NCBI GenBank assembly: GCA_036971715.1
Contig: JAVHJL010000002.1
Location: 4,062,501 to 4,126,500, forward strand
Reading direction: 5' to 3'
Length of the DNA: 64,000 nt
Source of the DNA: Arthrobotrys musiformis
Taxonomy: Eukaryota; Ascomycota; Orbiliomycetes; Orbiliales; Orbiliaceae
The translations under genes and the position numbers were made by a program. The notes under the pieces are model-generated. The model was not told the origin of the DNA, made no database searches, and saw nothing but the letters and a program-made list of their open reading frames with translations. Shown one piece after another: positions 44,101 to 56,000 of the stretch. The first letter of the stretch is position 1. Each line of letters opens with the position of its first letter.

Positions 44101-45988
44101 TATCTCCCCTTCTGCTAGTTGACCCATGTAGAATCAATGATGATGATGCTCGAATGTTTCGACGATGAGGAGCATGCTTGCAGGGCTTGCAGGGAGAGAT
44201 TATCTTGGGGTTATATGACGAGGGTGATATGACTTTTCTTGTGATGTCCGTTTCCCGCGTGGACCTTGTTCGAAAAGGCCTGTAAGTCCGGCTTATTAAG
44301 ATGATACGATGCTTGCGCAGCTGTGCGAATTTCGACGGTTGACCCCCAAATTTCGCCCATGGCCACCCCCAAAGTGGCGGCTTATTTGGAAAATGGGTGT
44401 TTTTGCGAACTTGAAACCCAACCGTTGAGGGTGGTTTCAATGCGAGATATCCATGAGAGGTGTATTCCGATTCTTGCCGAAGAGTTAGAGGGGAGTACGA
44501 AGCACATACTTCCTAATTAGCCATCGATATTGCGACTGCTTATTGCTGTGCTATTACTTTTTTTGTGTGTGCCCCACGAAGTCTATACACACATTTTCTT
44601 TCGGGCAAAAAATAGAACCAAAAGGCAAAATACTTCTGTCGGTGATGACATCTTTTTGCGATAATATTGCCATAGATGATGGAATGGGACTTGGTCCAGT
44701 GATCCCGGTTTATGTTCTTCTGCGGAGGACCTGGAAATTGGGAACCCCAATTGTCCAATGGCATCTCGGATTCTTGCCTTATTATGGCCCCACTATGGCC
44801 ACGAGTCAGTATTCAATCCATTCGGCCTATCGCAGATGTTCTTGGAAAATAACCCCTGTGGCGAAAGACGCACAGTATTGAGATATCCTGTGACATTCCA
44901 AGCAGAAGATTTGCAGCAGCAGCAGCACACAAAAAGAAGGTTCATGCTTTTGGTGTTAAATGAGGGTTTTGTCATAAGTCCGCATTATTATTGTGTCTGC
45001 GGTGGTGGCTCTAACTATAGCTTCATACCTTTGATATTACACGTTTGCATCGAAAGCGGTTGAGCCGTCTCCTCTCTCACTTTACAAACCCACCCGTAAA
45101 ATTCCGGCCAACCAGAAGGAAAGCTGCCCAAACAAGGACAATGCACCGTCTCAAACCGTTCCATATGGAACCGGCTAACGGGACCATACGGCCTCGTCAG
45201 GCCGACCCTTCGAAATATCAATGAGTTCGAGAGGGAACCCCCAAATCGATATATCGAAACCCCACACATATGCACCAGTAGTGTGTAGATTGTGTGTATC
45301 GAAGTGTGTTTTTTTCAGAAACTCGTCTCGAGCGGCTACTGGAAATAAATACCGGCAGGCGCAGGGGAAAGAAGAAAAAAGAAGCATTATCATACAAGGA
45401 CCATGTCGGTAATCTCCAGCTTCTGAGTTTATGCTTTTCGAATTCCATATGGCCATATCATACTTTTTTTCACTTTGACTTCTCGGGTATCGGCTAGCAA
45501 AATTACCCTAAATTGGACGCGAAACGGTCAACCGCTGTGGATATATCCCTATACTCTTTTTTGTGATAGAAAGTTTTAGAACTCCAAAGGAGATGGAGAG
45601 CGAGAGAAAAACCGTAGCAGTATCACGCCATGTTCTGTCATAGAAAGCGGACTATAATCAGACTATCCTCACAGAAGAAACGATCTACAGTATAAATCCA
45701 TGATGTCCATAGTCTCTTTGCTAAAGGTTTGACGGAGTAGGCAGGCATTCATGGGTCGCGATGACACTGATATTTGCATAAACTCTCTTTTTGTGGGACA
45801 AAAGGGAAAGGGGTATGTATACTCCATATAGTACTATATCAGGTCAATGTCAATGTCAACGGACCCTTTCCAAGAGAGGAAAAAAAAAAGTCTGGGGAAA
45901 ACTTTTTTACGTCCCGAGGTTAGAAAGTACGTAGGTTTGTATGTAAGAGTGTTCTGATTTAGGAAGAGTCGGCGGTCTACTTGGAGGG

Positions 45989-46024
<36 letters not shown>
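45989..46024 (+). repeat. 36-bp poly(A) tract
   Basis: Thirty-six consecutive A's, the longest homopolymer in the window. No retroelement coding sequence or target-site duplication was recognised nearby. Confidence 0.9.
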
Positions 46025-46025
<1 letters not shown>

Positions 46026-47323
46026 CCTGCGCTGGCCGAAGCACCGGGTTAGCTACGAAGGACGTTAGCTTCGATCGCAAGGGGACCGGCCGACCATGTG
46101 CGACGGCTCATTGGCGACAAGTGGTCCTACATTTGAAGTTCGTGAGAATAACCCGTGCCAATTCATAAAAGCCAATTCATTATACTTTTCGACCAACGAT
46201 CTATAGCCATAGAGGAGGGGAAAATATTTTTTCCCTTCGCCGTTTTCGCTTACAGTCGGAGTTTGGGAAGCTGGTTGAAGATTTTTTTATTTGCCTGAGG
46301 TATTTGCCAATCGGACTATATCGCCGGCGCAGACGCTAGGATAGATACCTTAGCTGCTTAGTTGTGCGATTAGCTGTGTGATTAGCTGTGCGAAACAAAA
46401 CAGGAAGAGGCACGAGAGAGCCTTGGTGAAAAAAAAAAATTCAACCATCTCGAGTCGCACCACGATGGCAATGCGGTGGCGAAAAGCGTAATAAAGCCCG
46501 GTGTTGAGAAAAAATTTTCTATCAAGAATTGGTAAAAGTAAATGGCACCAACAGAAACCCTTCCAATCGATCGCGAGGCATCTGACTGTACTAGTCCTGA
46601 AATTGGTGTATCGGTGACTTCGAGGTGCAGGATTTAATGCAATCTGCACCTTGGGAAAAGAGACACCCACCGACGACCAACTTTATCTTTCCTGTCGCAG
46701 TCGGTTCAGTCAACCTGCATGAAGAATTTAGAGATTGTCCAGCGACTTAACACGGGTCCCCTCTTTTTTTGAACCTCTTTCACAGATTTCGATTGGACCC
46801 TTGACCGAGAAATGATAGCCATCGCGCCCGTGTCTGTACATCGTCCTGCCGTTCCTTGAAATTCCAAACATTTGTGCAGGTAATAAGATGTGAATTTGGA
46901 CCAGGGGGGGGGTTTGGTACTTCCAAGATACCACCTGTGCCTACGTATTCACTATGCAAGTCGTGGTCCCACATAAGAACCATTATTTCACACTGCATTT
47001 CATTCAGGTTTTTTTGGAATAAAGAGAAGACCCCTGTTTGGGAAAGCGTCTGTGAAAGATGTGGCACTCTTTGCCCCCCTCCCCCAAGGAATTTGATAAC
47101 GTAGTTTGGTGATAGTAGTTTGGGTACAGGAAGTACCTGTGGGTACCGACTATCCTGGGTCGCCCTGACCCCATTTCTCTAACAACATTGCATCCTGCAA
47201 GCATCTCTGATATTGTTAGAAAAGCAACTAGGGGTGGAGTGGCGGGCCCAAAGGAAAGTAACTAACTAACCTGACGGGAGACTCTCAAGCCAAAAGGCTA
47301 ACTAGGGGAGAGTCAAAAAACCA

Positions 47324-47353
47324 TTCGAACCGAGATACCCGCGTCGGTTCGAA
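47324..47353. repeat. Perfect 10-bp inverted repeat with 10-bp loop
   Basis: TTCGAACCGA at 47324-47333 is exactly mirrored by TCGGTTCGAA at 47344-47353. Each arm itself contains the palindrome TTCGAA. It could form a hairpin or be a dimeric protein-binding site. Confidence 0.85.
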
Positions 47354-50300
47354 AGTTTGCCTTATCAACCTTCCCCAAAGGAACCAAAGACAGAGAGGCA
47401 AAGGGAAGGAAGAGCGAATCAGAGTGGCAAGGGGAAAGCTTGTACCACCTAAAAGCACAACATCTTGCAACGCTTTGGGCACCAACGATGCATTTGCCAA
47501 ACGGTCGAGAACCCTTGATCGTTTTGTTGAGAGAGAGAGAGAAAAGACGGGACCCGCAATTCACTTTACAAACATTAAATTGCCCATAGCGTATTTTTTG
47601 GGTTTTCGTTTGTTTGACTTCAACAAGGGCCCCGTTCTTTTCGCACATTCGGAAGCTCTCTCATTTGTGGGTTTGGTCTTTATATGATATTACATATCAA
47701 ATGTTATGTAGGGTCTTTTGAGACAAAAGGTTACGCCGATGGAACTGATGCTAGGATCTTTCGTATACATGTATAACATTCCCCCACCATCTCTATAACT
47801 TTTCTTATCGGGTAGACGCCTACGCTGCTTGTATAGCGGCATACAAGTTTTTTTTATTATTATCTTTTGTCAAACTCGGATACTCGGAATTTCTGAAGAT
47901 ATGAGATTCCAACTACACCGTAGCACGAACGAGAGACAAAGGTATGGAGCTCATGAGCTCTTGCTAGCTAGCCACATGGTAGTGAGACTATCGATATAGA
48001 CTTTTGCACATTCCGCAAGGCCTGTGAAATGACCGATGGTACCATTCAAGTAGTCTATGGCCTGTGCTCCCCATAAAATTCGAATCGTAAAACCGGTCTA
48101 CGCAGCTAGTGCAGTGTAACCGGATACAGTAGACTAAATAAGCTCATAGACGAAAAGGAACATACCATATTTTCCGTAAACTCTTTTGTGTAAGTAGAGG
48201 CATTTTCCTTTTCGGTTCTTCTGGAAGCCCCCCAATGCAGAAGAAAAAAAAGAAGAAAACTGTCCTCATGACGATATTAATATTGGAGATGGTATATTCC
48301 TCCGGAGATCATTTGACATCGTGTGATACTAGCGTCCTTCCCGACGGTTCCTCTCAATCCAAGTTTTTTTGACGTCGCCAGGACTTCACTGGTTGACATA
48401 AAGGCTGAACTGTCTCAGTTACACCATGCGATGACTAAAAAAAGGGCGGTCGCTAAGGAAAGAATCAAGAATGCTCGTGTTTCTTTTCGAATGTTGCTGA
48501 ACCCGAAGAATCGAGCTAATAGCCCCTCCCCTGTGTAAATTCTTTTCTATAAAAAATATTTGCCCATCGGCGGAGTACTCCGCATAGCAGAGAAAGGCCA
48601 TCGGTACTTTTTCACATACATTTGCTCTCAGGATACGATTTTTTTGTTGAAAGCCGCTAGGAACGGCAGCGTCATTTCATTCCAACAAAAACTATTGACG
48701 GGAGATGAGGTAGGCGAGCCACATGCCTGTGGGAAAAAGGCACGGGCCCCGTTCAATCGGTACCGAAATACCAGACAAAACCAAAAAAAGATGGATGCAA
48801 AGAGGGAATGAATGCGAGCTGATTCGATAGCAAACTGGGGCAGCTGAAGTAGCGACCGCAAATGGCCAATTTGATGGGAATGGTGGCTTGATACCTAACC
48901 GATATGGTGGGAAGGGAAAGACACTGGCTTTCAGACATCGACAATAACGGGCGGGTTTGAAGCTTCAGCTTTTCGGACTTCCCACGTGGAGTCCGTCTGA
49001 TAGGCTGCAAGCGGAGAGGGTAAACCCCAGAAAAAGAGATAGCGAGATTGGATGTTTTGGGGGGAGAGGAGAAGCTAGAAGAGGGTGTCGTAGATAGCAT
49101 ACGTACAGCCACGACGATACGATACGAGAGACGGCACGCTTCGAGTTCAGCCTGTGAAGACAGGGCAGACCAAGAAAAGAACCTTCGAAAGCGGTCGGTC
49201 GGTCGGTCAGCTGAGTGACTGCAATCGATGGCGTCTCATTCTTCTTTTGCATGTCACATATTAGATATTATTAATTGAACAGCCCAGACACGAGCTGTCT
49301 GAATAGCAAGCAATAGTATCGGGGTGGAAATCTTAGTTGACGACGTTTACGAACTGCGGGTGACAAAAAAAAAAACGCCATCCAATTTCGTTGCTTCTTG
49401 CTTCTCCGCATTTTCCAAGCTCTTGGGAGCGAATAATCGTGGAAGGGGGGCCAGCTCCGTCCAATAGATAGCACTCTCGTCTCGCACTGATAGCTTGGTT
49501 GACAAGAGCAAGGCTACCAGGTCACGGTTCAAATTAGTAAACTTTCACATAATAGCCTGTGTATAGTCGTACTTTGTATCATCTTAGGGAGGCAGAACTG
49601 TGCTTTGTGCATTGCATATTAACGCAAAAGAAGCAGAGAGATGGGGTTATTACGGCGACTACGAGGAAGGGTCCCTGGACGCTAGCCAGTAAGCAATGGG
49701 CAACGATGCTTGAGGGCTTTCTTTCTGGGGTTTCGAACGTTTCCGACGGGTCAAACATAAACGATGATGGTCATTGCTAGCGAGCTAAAAAAAATTGTGA
49801 CAGAAGGGAGAAAAAGGATGTCATTGCAGGGGGAAACGAGCGAAAAAAAGTTAAACGCTTTGACACTGACAAAAAAAAAATCTGGGGAAGAAAAGGCTGA
49901 AATGGGAAGATACTCCAGTTCCCGTCCACGGAGAAGGGCAAAAAAAAAAAAAAAAAAAAAAAAAAGGACCCCAGACTTTCGTTTCTGACGGGGTTATCCC
50001 CATAAATGCTCACAATGAGGGATGATGAAGGGGGGGCTGGCGGCGACTGAATGGGTGAGCATGATGCCGCACGTCTATGTAGGCCCGTATGCTGCCTGCA
50101 ATGCACGATTCCGTTTTGCTTAATCTTCGTGAGAGAAGCTGGAGGTTTTTACGGCTGGTGGGGGCTTACTCGCCCTGTAATGTAAGCAATCTATTGATGC
50201 CCAAATGCAAAATGCTCGAACGGGGAAGCTGATAGACCTTTACATATCCAAGGGTCATATCTGGCCATTGCATGCACTGCATTCCCCCTTGAGATTCGGT

Positions 50301-52625
50301 ATCAAGATAGACGATCGGATCAAAGCGCTACCCTTCATCGTCACCATCACAGTTCCTATCTGGTAGGGGAAAAACCACCAGGTGTTCTGGGCAATTGCGA
50401 CCATCTAGAGGCTTGTTCACGGACGCGGTTTTTTCTTTTATCGATTGCCGTAGTTTCCGAGCAGCCAAAATCTTAATTCCCTTTCATCCCAACAATCCCC
50501 ATCGTTTTGGGGAAAGCGTCGTCGTCAAAGAAAAGGCTCTGAGATGAAATAATGATCAGACGACACGCCCTTTGGGTTACAAGGCCACCCGTCAGAGCGG
50601 CTCAGTGTCTTTTTCTGGTGGTCGGTGTGTGGGTACCTCCGATGCTTTTCCCAGTTCACGGAGGCGTCAGGCGGTACATCACGTAGTATGGAATGCAAAA
50701 GAATTGGGGACTCGAACTTGTGCATGTATCTCTTGTACCTGCCGTGCCATAATTTGTATGAAAGGGAAAAGCCGCTTAGCCAATTGCAGGGCTAGCTCGA
50801 TGGGCTGTTCGTCCAATATTGAAAAAAAGTGAAAGCAAAAAGATCCCCAAACTTTTTTTTCACTCAAGAACGACTTTAGCGCTACGCTTTCCGGATAAGG
50901 AAGCGCAAACCTGAAATCTCAGGATTAATATCTGTCAAATACATTTTTTTTTCTCGCTCATCCCTCTGGCGATCGATCCCTTGGGGTTGGAGTTGCTTGC
51001 TTTCCTTGCTACATAAGCAGGGAAGCGGGAGCGGGCAAGGGAAGAAAAGGACAAGATGCTTTGGCGATGCTTCCCCACATGTACGGTACATGAACATAGC
51101 CGGGGTACCTATAATACAAATGTATCAACATTTTTGTGAGAAAGGAACCTGGTGAGAAAAAAAACCTCAAGTTTGAATGAAGTCGCTTTAGGGCAGCGTT
51201 TATATGAAAGCAATACTTGAAATCCGAGTCGTAACGACCGGGCGACGTGAGTGGCCAGATCTGGGAGATATGAGATACCCTGGCCATAAAGACCCGAGCT
51301 GGTGGCAGGGGGCAGAGTGAAGCGGCAGCTGGCTAAGTTGGATGTTTAGCACATCAACTAGCAACTGGGAAAAAAGAAAAAACGAATTGCAAAGAGACAA
51401 GAGAAATGACGATACAAAGCGGTACTTCATGGCAAGAAAGAGGGGCGGCCATGTGTGCGCTGATCAGTATTCCCCCCAAACAATACGTACTTGACTTACA
51501 CAATACATCTAACTGCACCACGGAATACTTCCATGTGTACGGTTGATTGATTGAGTATAATCCAAAGGGACTGTTATTGTGACTGTGTATAATGCTTCGG
51601 AGGAGAGGGATAAGAAATTATATATATAGTCCGGTGGATAGATTGCTAATCCACCGTATTATATAATCTTGTACATGTATATAGATACCATACGCACTGT
51701 CTACAGCATGGGACCGAGTAATAATCGTAATATGAGCACATAGCAGACGCAAATAATGAAATCTGAAAGTGAAGCCATCGAGCACGACACCCTCTCGCAA
51801 TATCACGCTGGGCGAATCCTCCACTCTGCTGTTCAGTAACAAGAGGAATGGGGCCCTCGTCACTAAGTTTAACTTGGATTATTGGACTAGTCCTCTTTCA
51901 TAACCCTGCCTCATACTGGCCCTTTCAAAAGAAGAAAAAATATTTTTCTCGCCCAAAAAGCAAAACCACCAAGAGGGAAATCGAGTGATGTTCAGAAAAA
52001 GAAACCTGGCCCCCCCAAAAACAAAAAGAAGCAAAGGGACAGCCTGCCTGCGCTGAGCCAGCTTTCTTTCTGGTGGATGTCTGAATGGTGGTGTGTGGTG
52101 TGTGGTAGTTAGTAGTTAGTGGTAATTTGTATGTAGGACATCCACCACCACCCTTTTGCTTGCTTTGCTTGCTACTCTGACTTAAATACATCTGCTCCCC
52201 TCCAACATATCGACCTTCCGTGCCTCTACGACCCTCTTGTATTTTCGTCTGGAAGTTATATACACTCAGTATATTTATATATTGGCCTGGAACTCCAACA
52301 ACCACTGTCCCTTCAATCAGTTACACCTTACATACGTGCATTGACGCATTCAACTAACTCATCTCTCCGCTCCCTTTCGACCACGACCATCGGGTGCTGC
52401 TCCCTCATTCGGCCACCACATAGCCTGAACCTTCCCCCCAATATATAAATATATATATCTCTATCTACCTAGCCTATCTATCTATATCAACCAACAACAT
52501 CCCGCTCAACTGCATCGGACTACATATATATCTTCGAAGTAATAGATATATCAGCAGCTACTCATCGACCTCAAACCCCTCTAACACCGTAATATATATC
52601 ATTACATACACCACACACATCCACA

Positions 52626-53093
52626 ATGCCTTTTGAGTGGTCTCTCGATTACTGCCTCTCCTGCGATAGGGAAGCACCAAACGGAGCCGCCTACTGCTCG
52701 CAAGCATGCCGACTGGCAGATATGGAACGGGCTTCTTGTAGTTCGTCGCCGAAGACTGCCACAAGCACAAGCACAAGTGGTAACCCTGGTGGATTCTACC
52801 TGCCTCCTGCCCTCAACTTCTCTACACTGTCAAGGACACATGAGACGACCTCCGGGTCTCCAATCAGGTCGAACTCGACATGGATGCCGCAGAGCAACTC
52901 CAATGGCAGGAAGGGTTCCGCCGGATCGAACTTACACCCTTCTCCATCCAGGACATCTCTTTCCTCGATGCCATCCCAACATTCGCCCTTTGAGCAGTCC
53001 TACCTGTCCGAAAAGGCCCTCCGAGAGCTTAACGACTACGCCAATGCTTTCGATCAGGTCAGGGACAACAAACGACGAATGACCATCTACTAG
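52626..53093 (+). CDS. ECL1: Ecl1-family zinc-binding life-span / stress regulator
   Basis: Single exon, 155 aa. The N-terminus has the Ecl1 signature: W5, C10-x2-C13, then Y23-C24 and C28 in LDYCLSCDREAPNGAAYCS, probably a zinc knuckle. The rest is Ser/Thr/Pro-rich and disordered with a conserved-looking helix near the C-terminus (LSEKALRELNDYANAFDQV). In fission yeast, ecl1, ecl2 and ecl3 extend chronological life span when overexpressed and are induced by nutrient starvation such as zinc, sulphur or amino-acid limitation. The ATG at 52626 follows a long AT/CA-rich leader with repeated TATA-like elements. Only this gene is recognisable between 41.1 and 62.4 kb. The domain call is good; the biological role here is inferred. 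Confidence 0.8.
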   Translation: MPFEWSLDYCLSCDREAPNGAAYCSQACRLADMERASCSSSPKTATSTSTSGNPGGFYLPPALNFSTLSRTHETTSGSPIRSNSTWMPQSNSNGRKGSAGSNLHPSPSRTSLSSMPSQHSPFEQSYLSEKALRELNDYANAFDQVRDNKRRMTIY

Positions 53094-56000
53094 ACACAGC
53101 CTGTCTGCCTCGACCACCCACCCACACTCCTCTCACCTCAAATTCAATATCTCTAAATATCACGGCCTCTAACGCAGCATTGCTCTCCTCTTTCCCATCT
53201 TTTCTCCTTTATACCACTATAAAACCAAACAAATATACCATTTTCAGCATTTAACGGGGTTACAACTGGGTTTCTACAAAAGTCATTTTTCTTTACTTTT
53301 TATCTTTTTTTATTCTACTCTACCATAACATCCACCTCGACAGCTCTAGTCTTCGGCAACTTACAACACGAAGACCACCTCTTCACACACTACTCCTCTT
53401 TTTATTTCTCTTCGTGTATATTTACTACTACCTCTGCACAAGGCCTCATACTTTTAATTCCCCTTTCCGGGCAGTTTTCTTTTTTATCCCAACATTCCGA
53501 GGTATTCGGCGCAAGGGGGTAAAAAAATCCAAATTCAACCTCATGAATAGCAACGGTCGTTCTTATACAACGGTGGTACTGGGTCTTTCCGCATGCCTTT
53601 TTTTTTACTCTCTTCTACTTTTACTCACTCATAACTTCTTTTTTTTAACGAACTTTTCAAGCGGTTGGATTTGCCCTCTTCATATTTTTCTCTTTTTTTA
53701 CCCAGGCGAAATATCATGTTGTCTTATGCAGGGTGGGAGTTTTATCATCTATCTGGGGATTTTCTGTTATCTGGGAATTTTTTTCTTTCTATTTTCTTTG
53801 TTTTTTTGCGAACCAAAAAACACTAACGGGAAAGAAGCTCGATGGTGTTATTTTCCAGCTGGAAGAAAAATGCCTCGATCTTTATTTTTCGATTAGTTCC
53901 CACGTTCCCACGTCGAACGTGCGTGTGTGGGTGGACACTTCGAGGTTTCTAAAAAGAAATGCCTCTTATGCCACATCAATGTACATTAAAAGAGACAAAA
54001 AAAAACCACCAAGGCCGAAAAAAATGAAATCAAATCAGAACCACAAAAAGTCTTTCTTCCCGTAAACCGTAGATCTCGTAGATGAATTGCTTGATTCGTG
54101 AGGTTTTCCTTTGTGGTTTCACGTGTATGATATGGTGGACGATGATCGTGAAGATTGGGGTTGTGTCCGTCGTCTCCCAACTTGCGACTGCAGGGCCGGA
54201 CAGGGCGAACCATTCACCGCTATTGCTACCCACCGAATCTATCGATTATGCATGGTGATTATTTGGTGATGATGCGATTTCCCCATACCACGCACGCATT
54301 AACTGCAGCGTGCGAACCCAAAAAGGTTCATCAGATCTTTTTACAAATTTTTCACTCAATTTTTTTTTTTTGCTTTACGAGATCGGAGACGAATACGGAT
54401 TGCGATTGCACAATTATGTGTTACTGGGAACAGTTTTGCAAATTTGCGTGAGCTATAACCCACCCCGGATACGACCCGGATGATACGTATGATATACTAT
54501 TCAGAGTTTTACCCAGCTGGTTTCGATACTTTTTTTGATAATAAAAAAACCTTTTTTTTGTTTAAGCTCTTTTCTTCTTTTCTAGATCTTTCCGAATGTC
54601 GGGCGTGACTATGGTATAAACGAAAAAAGTATGAGTATGACGAAGTCTCTTTTTTTCTCTTACGAGCGAAAAAAGTAACGAAGGCGAAAGGGTTTCGGAA
54701 CCGATTCGCTCCGTCCCCGGATTTCCATTTTTTTTTCTTGTTTGTCCAGGTAGAAGTACCAGCTACCGGATTGCTCATAAGCTGAAAAAATTTCAACATT
54801 TTTTTTTTTGCGTCTAAATTTTTTTTTTCTCGCTTCTTCGAGTTTGGTTGTCTCGCGGAGTCCGTGCCAAAACCGAAAACCGAACGCCGAATTGAAGGGA
54901 CAATTACGAAGTGTACAGACACATAAGGGGGAACCAAAACGGGGGGGAGAAAGAGAAATTCGGTTCCTAAAAGCTATGACCATTTGACATTGACAGGCTG
55001 CGAGGACCTGCCTAACGTAGGATATGCTATAACATCCCTAATTATCATTTTTAACGAAATGATACGAAAATTTTTTTAAGGATTTTTTTTCTTGTCGATT
55101 GTAACACGATGGTTAGTTAGATGGAAAAAGTCAATTCCTTCATTCCTTTCGAAGGAGGAAGGGAGGGGAGGCCTCGAACGGTCCTAATTATCCTGCCGCT
55201 ACCAAGTCGAGTATCCTTTATCCGTCGCAGGGCATCGTTGAGGAGAAAGATTCCTATTCTCTTTGTGCTACATATACATATACGAGTACATATCTGCGCC
55301 AGCTGCGGGTACGGAGTGTGCTAAGACTTTCCTTTTTCCACGGATATCCCACCAAAAATTTCCTCGTCCCCTTTGCATAACCTAGTACTATAGTTGGCTA
55401 GAAATTAAACGGCGTTCCCTTCATAGATAGCAGGAATATGTAGAGCTTTAGAAATGTAGCTTAGTTAGGGGGAGACGTTATTTTTCTCCGCAAAATGTCT
55501 CGACTTTTTGGGGGGTTTACGATGGGATGTGTGGGTAGCCTTCCGTTTCGCTTAATCGCCAACGGGAGTGTTATGTGCTATCCGCTACAAGGGGGCCCGA
55601 GGAACGAAAGAATTGGGAACTCTACACGCAGACGACGATCGAGTCCGTTCGAATGTTGAAGGTTTAACGAAACCCGCTCGCCCCACATAGACACCTACAC
55701 ACGACGGGTTCTTTCGTATACTTTTGGCCTAGGTATGTACGTTTTATGCTGTGCATCCCGCGTTATCCTTCTTGACAGGATTACCTTTTTTCTTTTTTGT
55801 GGGGGAAGGAAAAGGATAATGCAGCTTACGCTATGCGTTAAAGCGCGTATGTACTGGTATTGTATGTATATCCTTTTTTGCTTCTCAATTTGTTTTCGGT
55901 AAGTGGAACGAATTGTGGGAAACGGAGGGAGGTTCCGTTCAATAGGATCTCCTGAAATTCTCCAATATAAAAGGTATTTTTTTGCTTCCTTTGTGATAAT

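Larger units (their letters stand above)
41128..52625. other. 11.5-kb gene-poor region upstream of ECL1
   Basis: No protein family, tRNA or rRNA was recognised. Frames up to 170 codons occur but look random, with low-complexity or antisense-like composition. Visible features are homopolymer tracts (T23 at 41389-41411, A36 at 45989-46024, A26 at 49940-49965), a perfect inverted repeat (47324-47353) and AT-rich, TATA-like DNA before ECL1 at 52440-52560. Base composition is not extremely AT-rich, so it is not a typical RIP-degraded block. Confidence 0.55.

Noticed and set aside
53414..53896. 160-codon frame with apparent membrane segments after ECL1
   Set aside because: The hydrophobic stretches come from T-rich DNA (Phe/Leu runs). 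No family resemblance and no sensible promoter; most likely 3' non-coding sequence.
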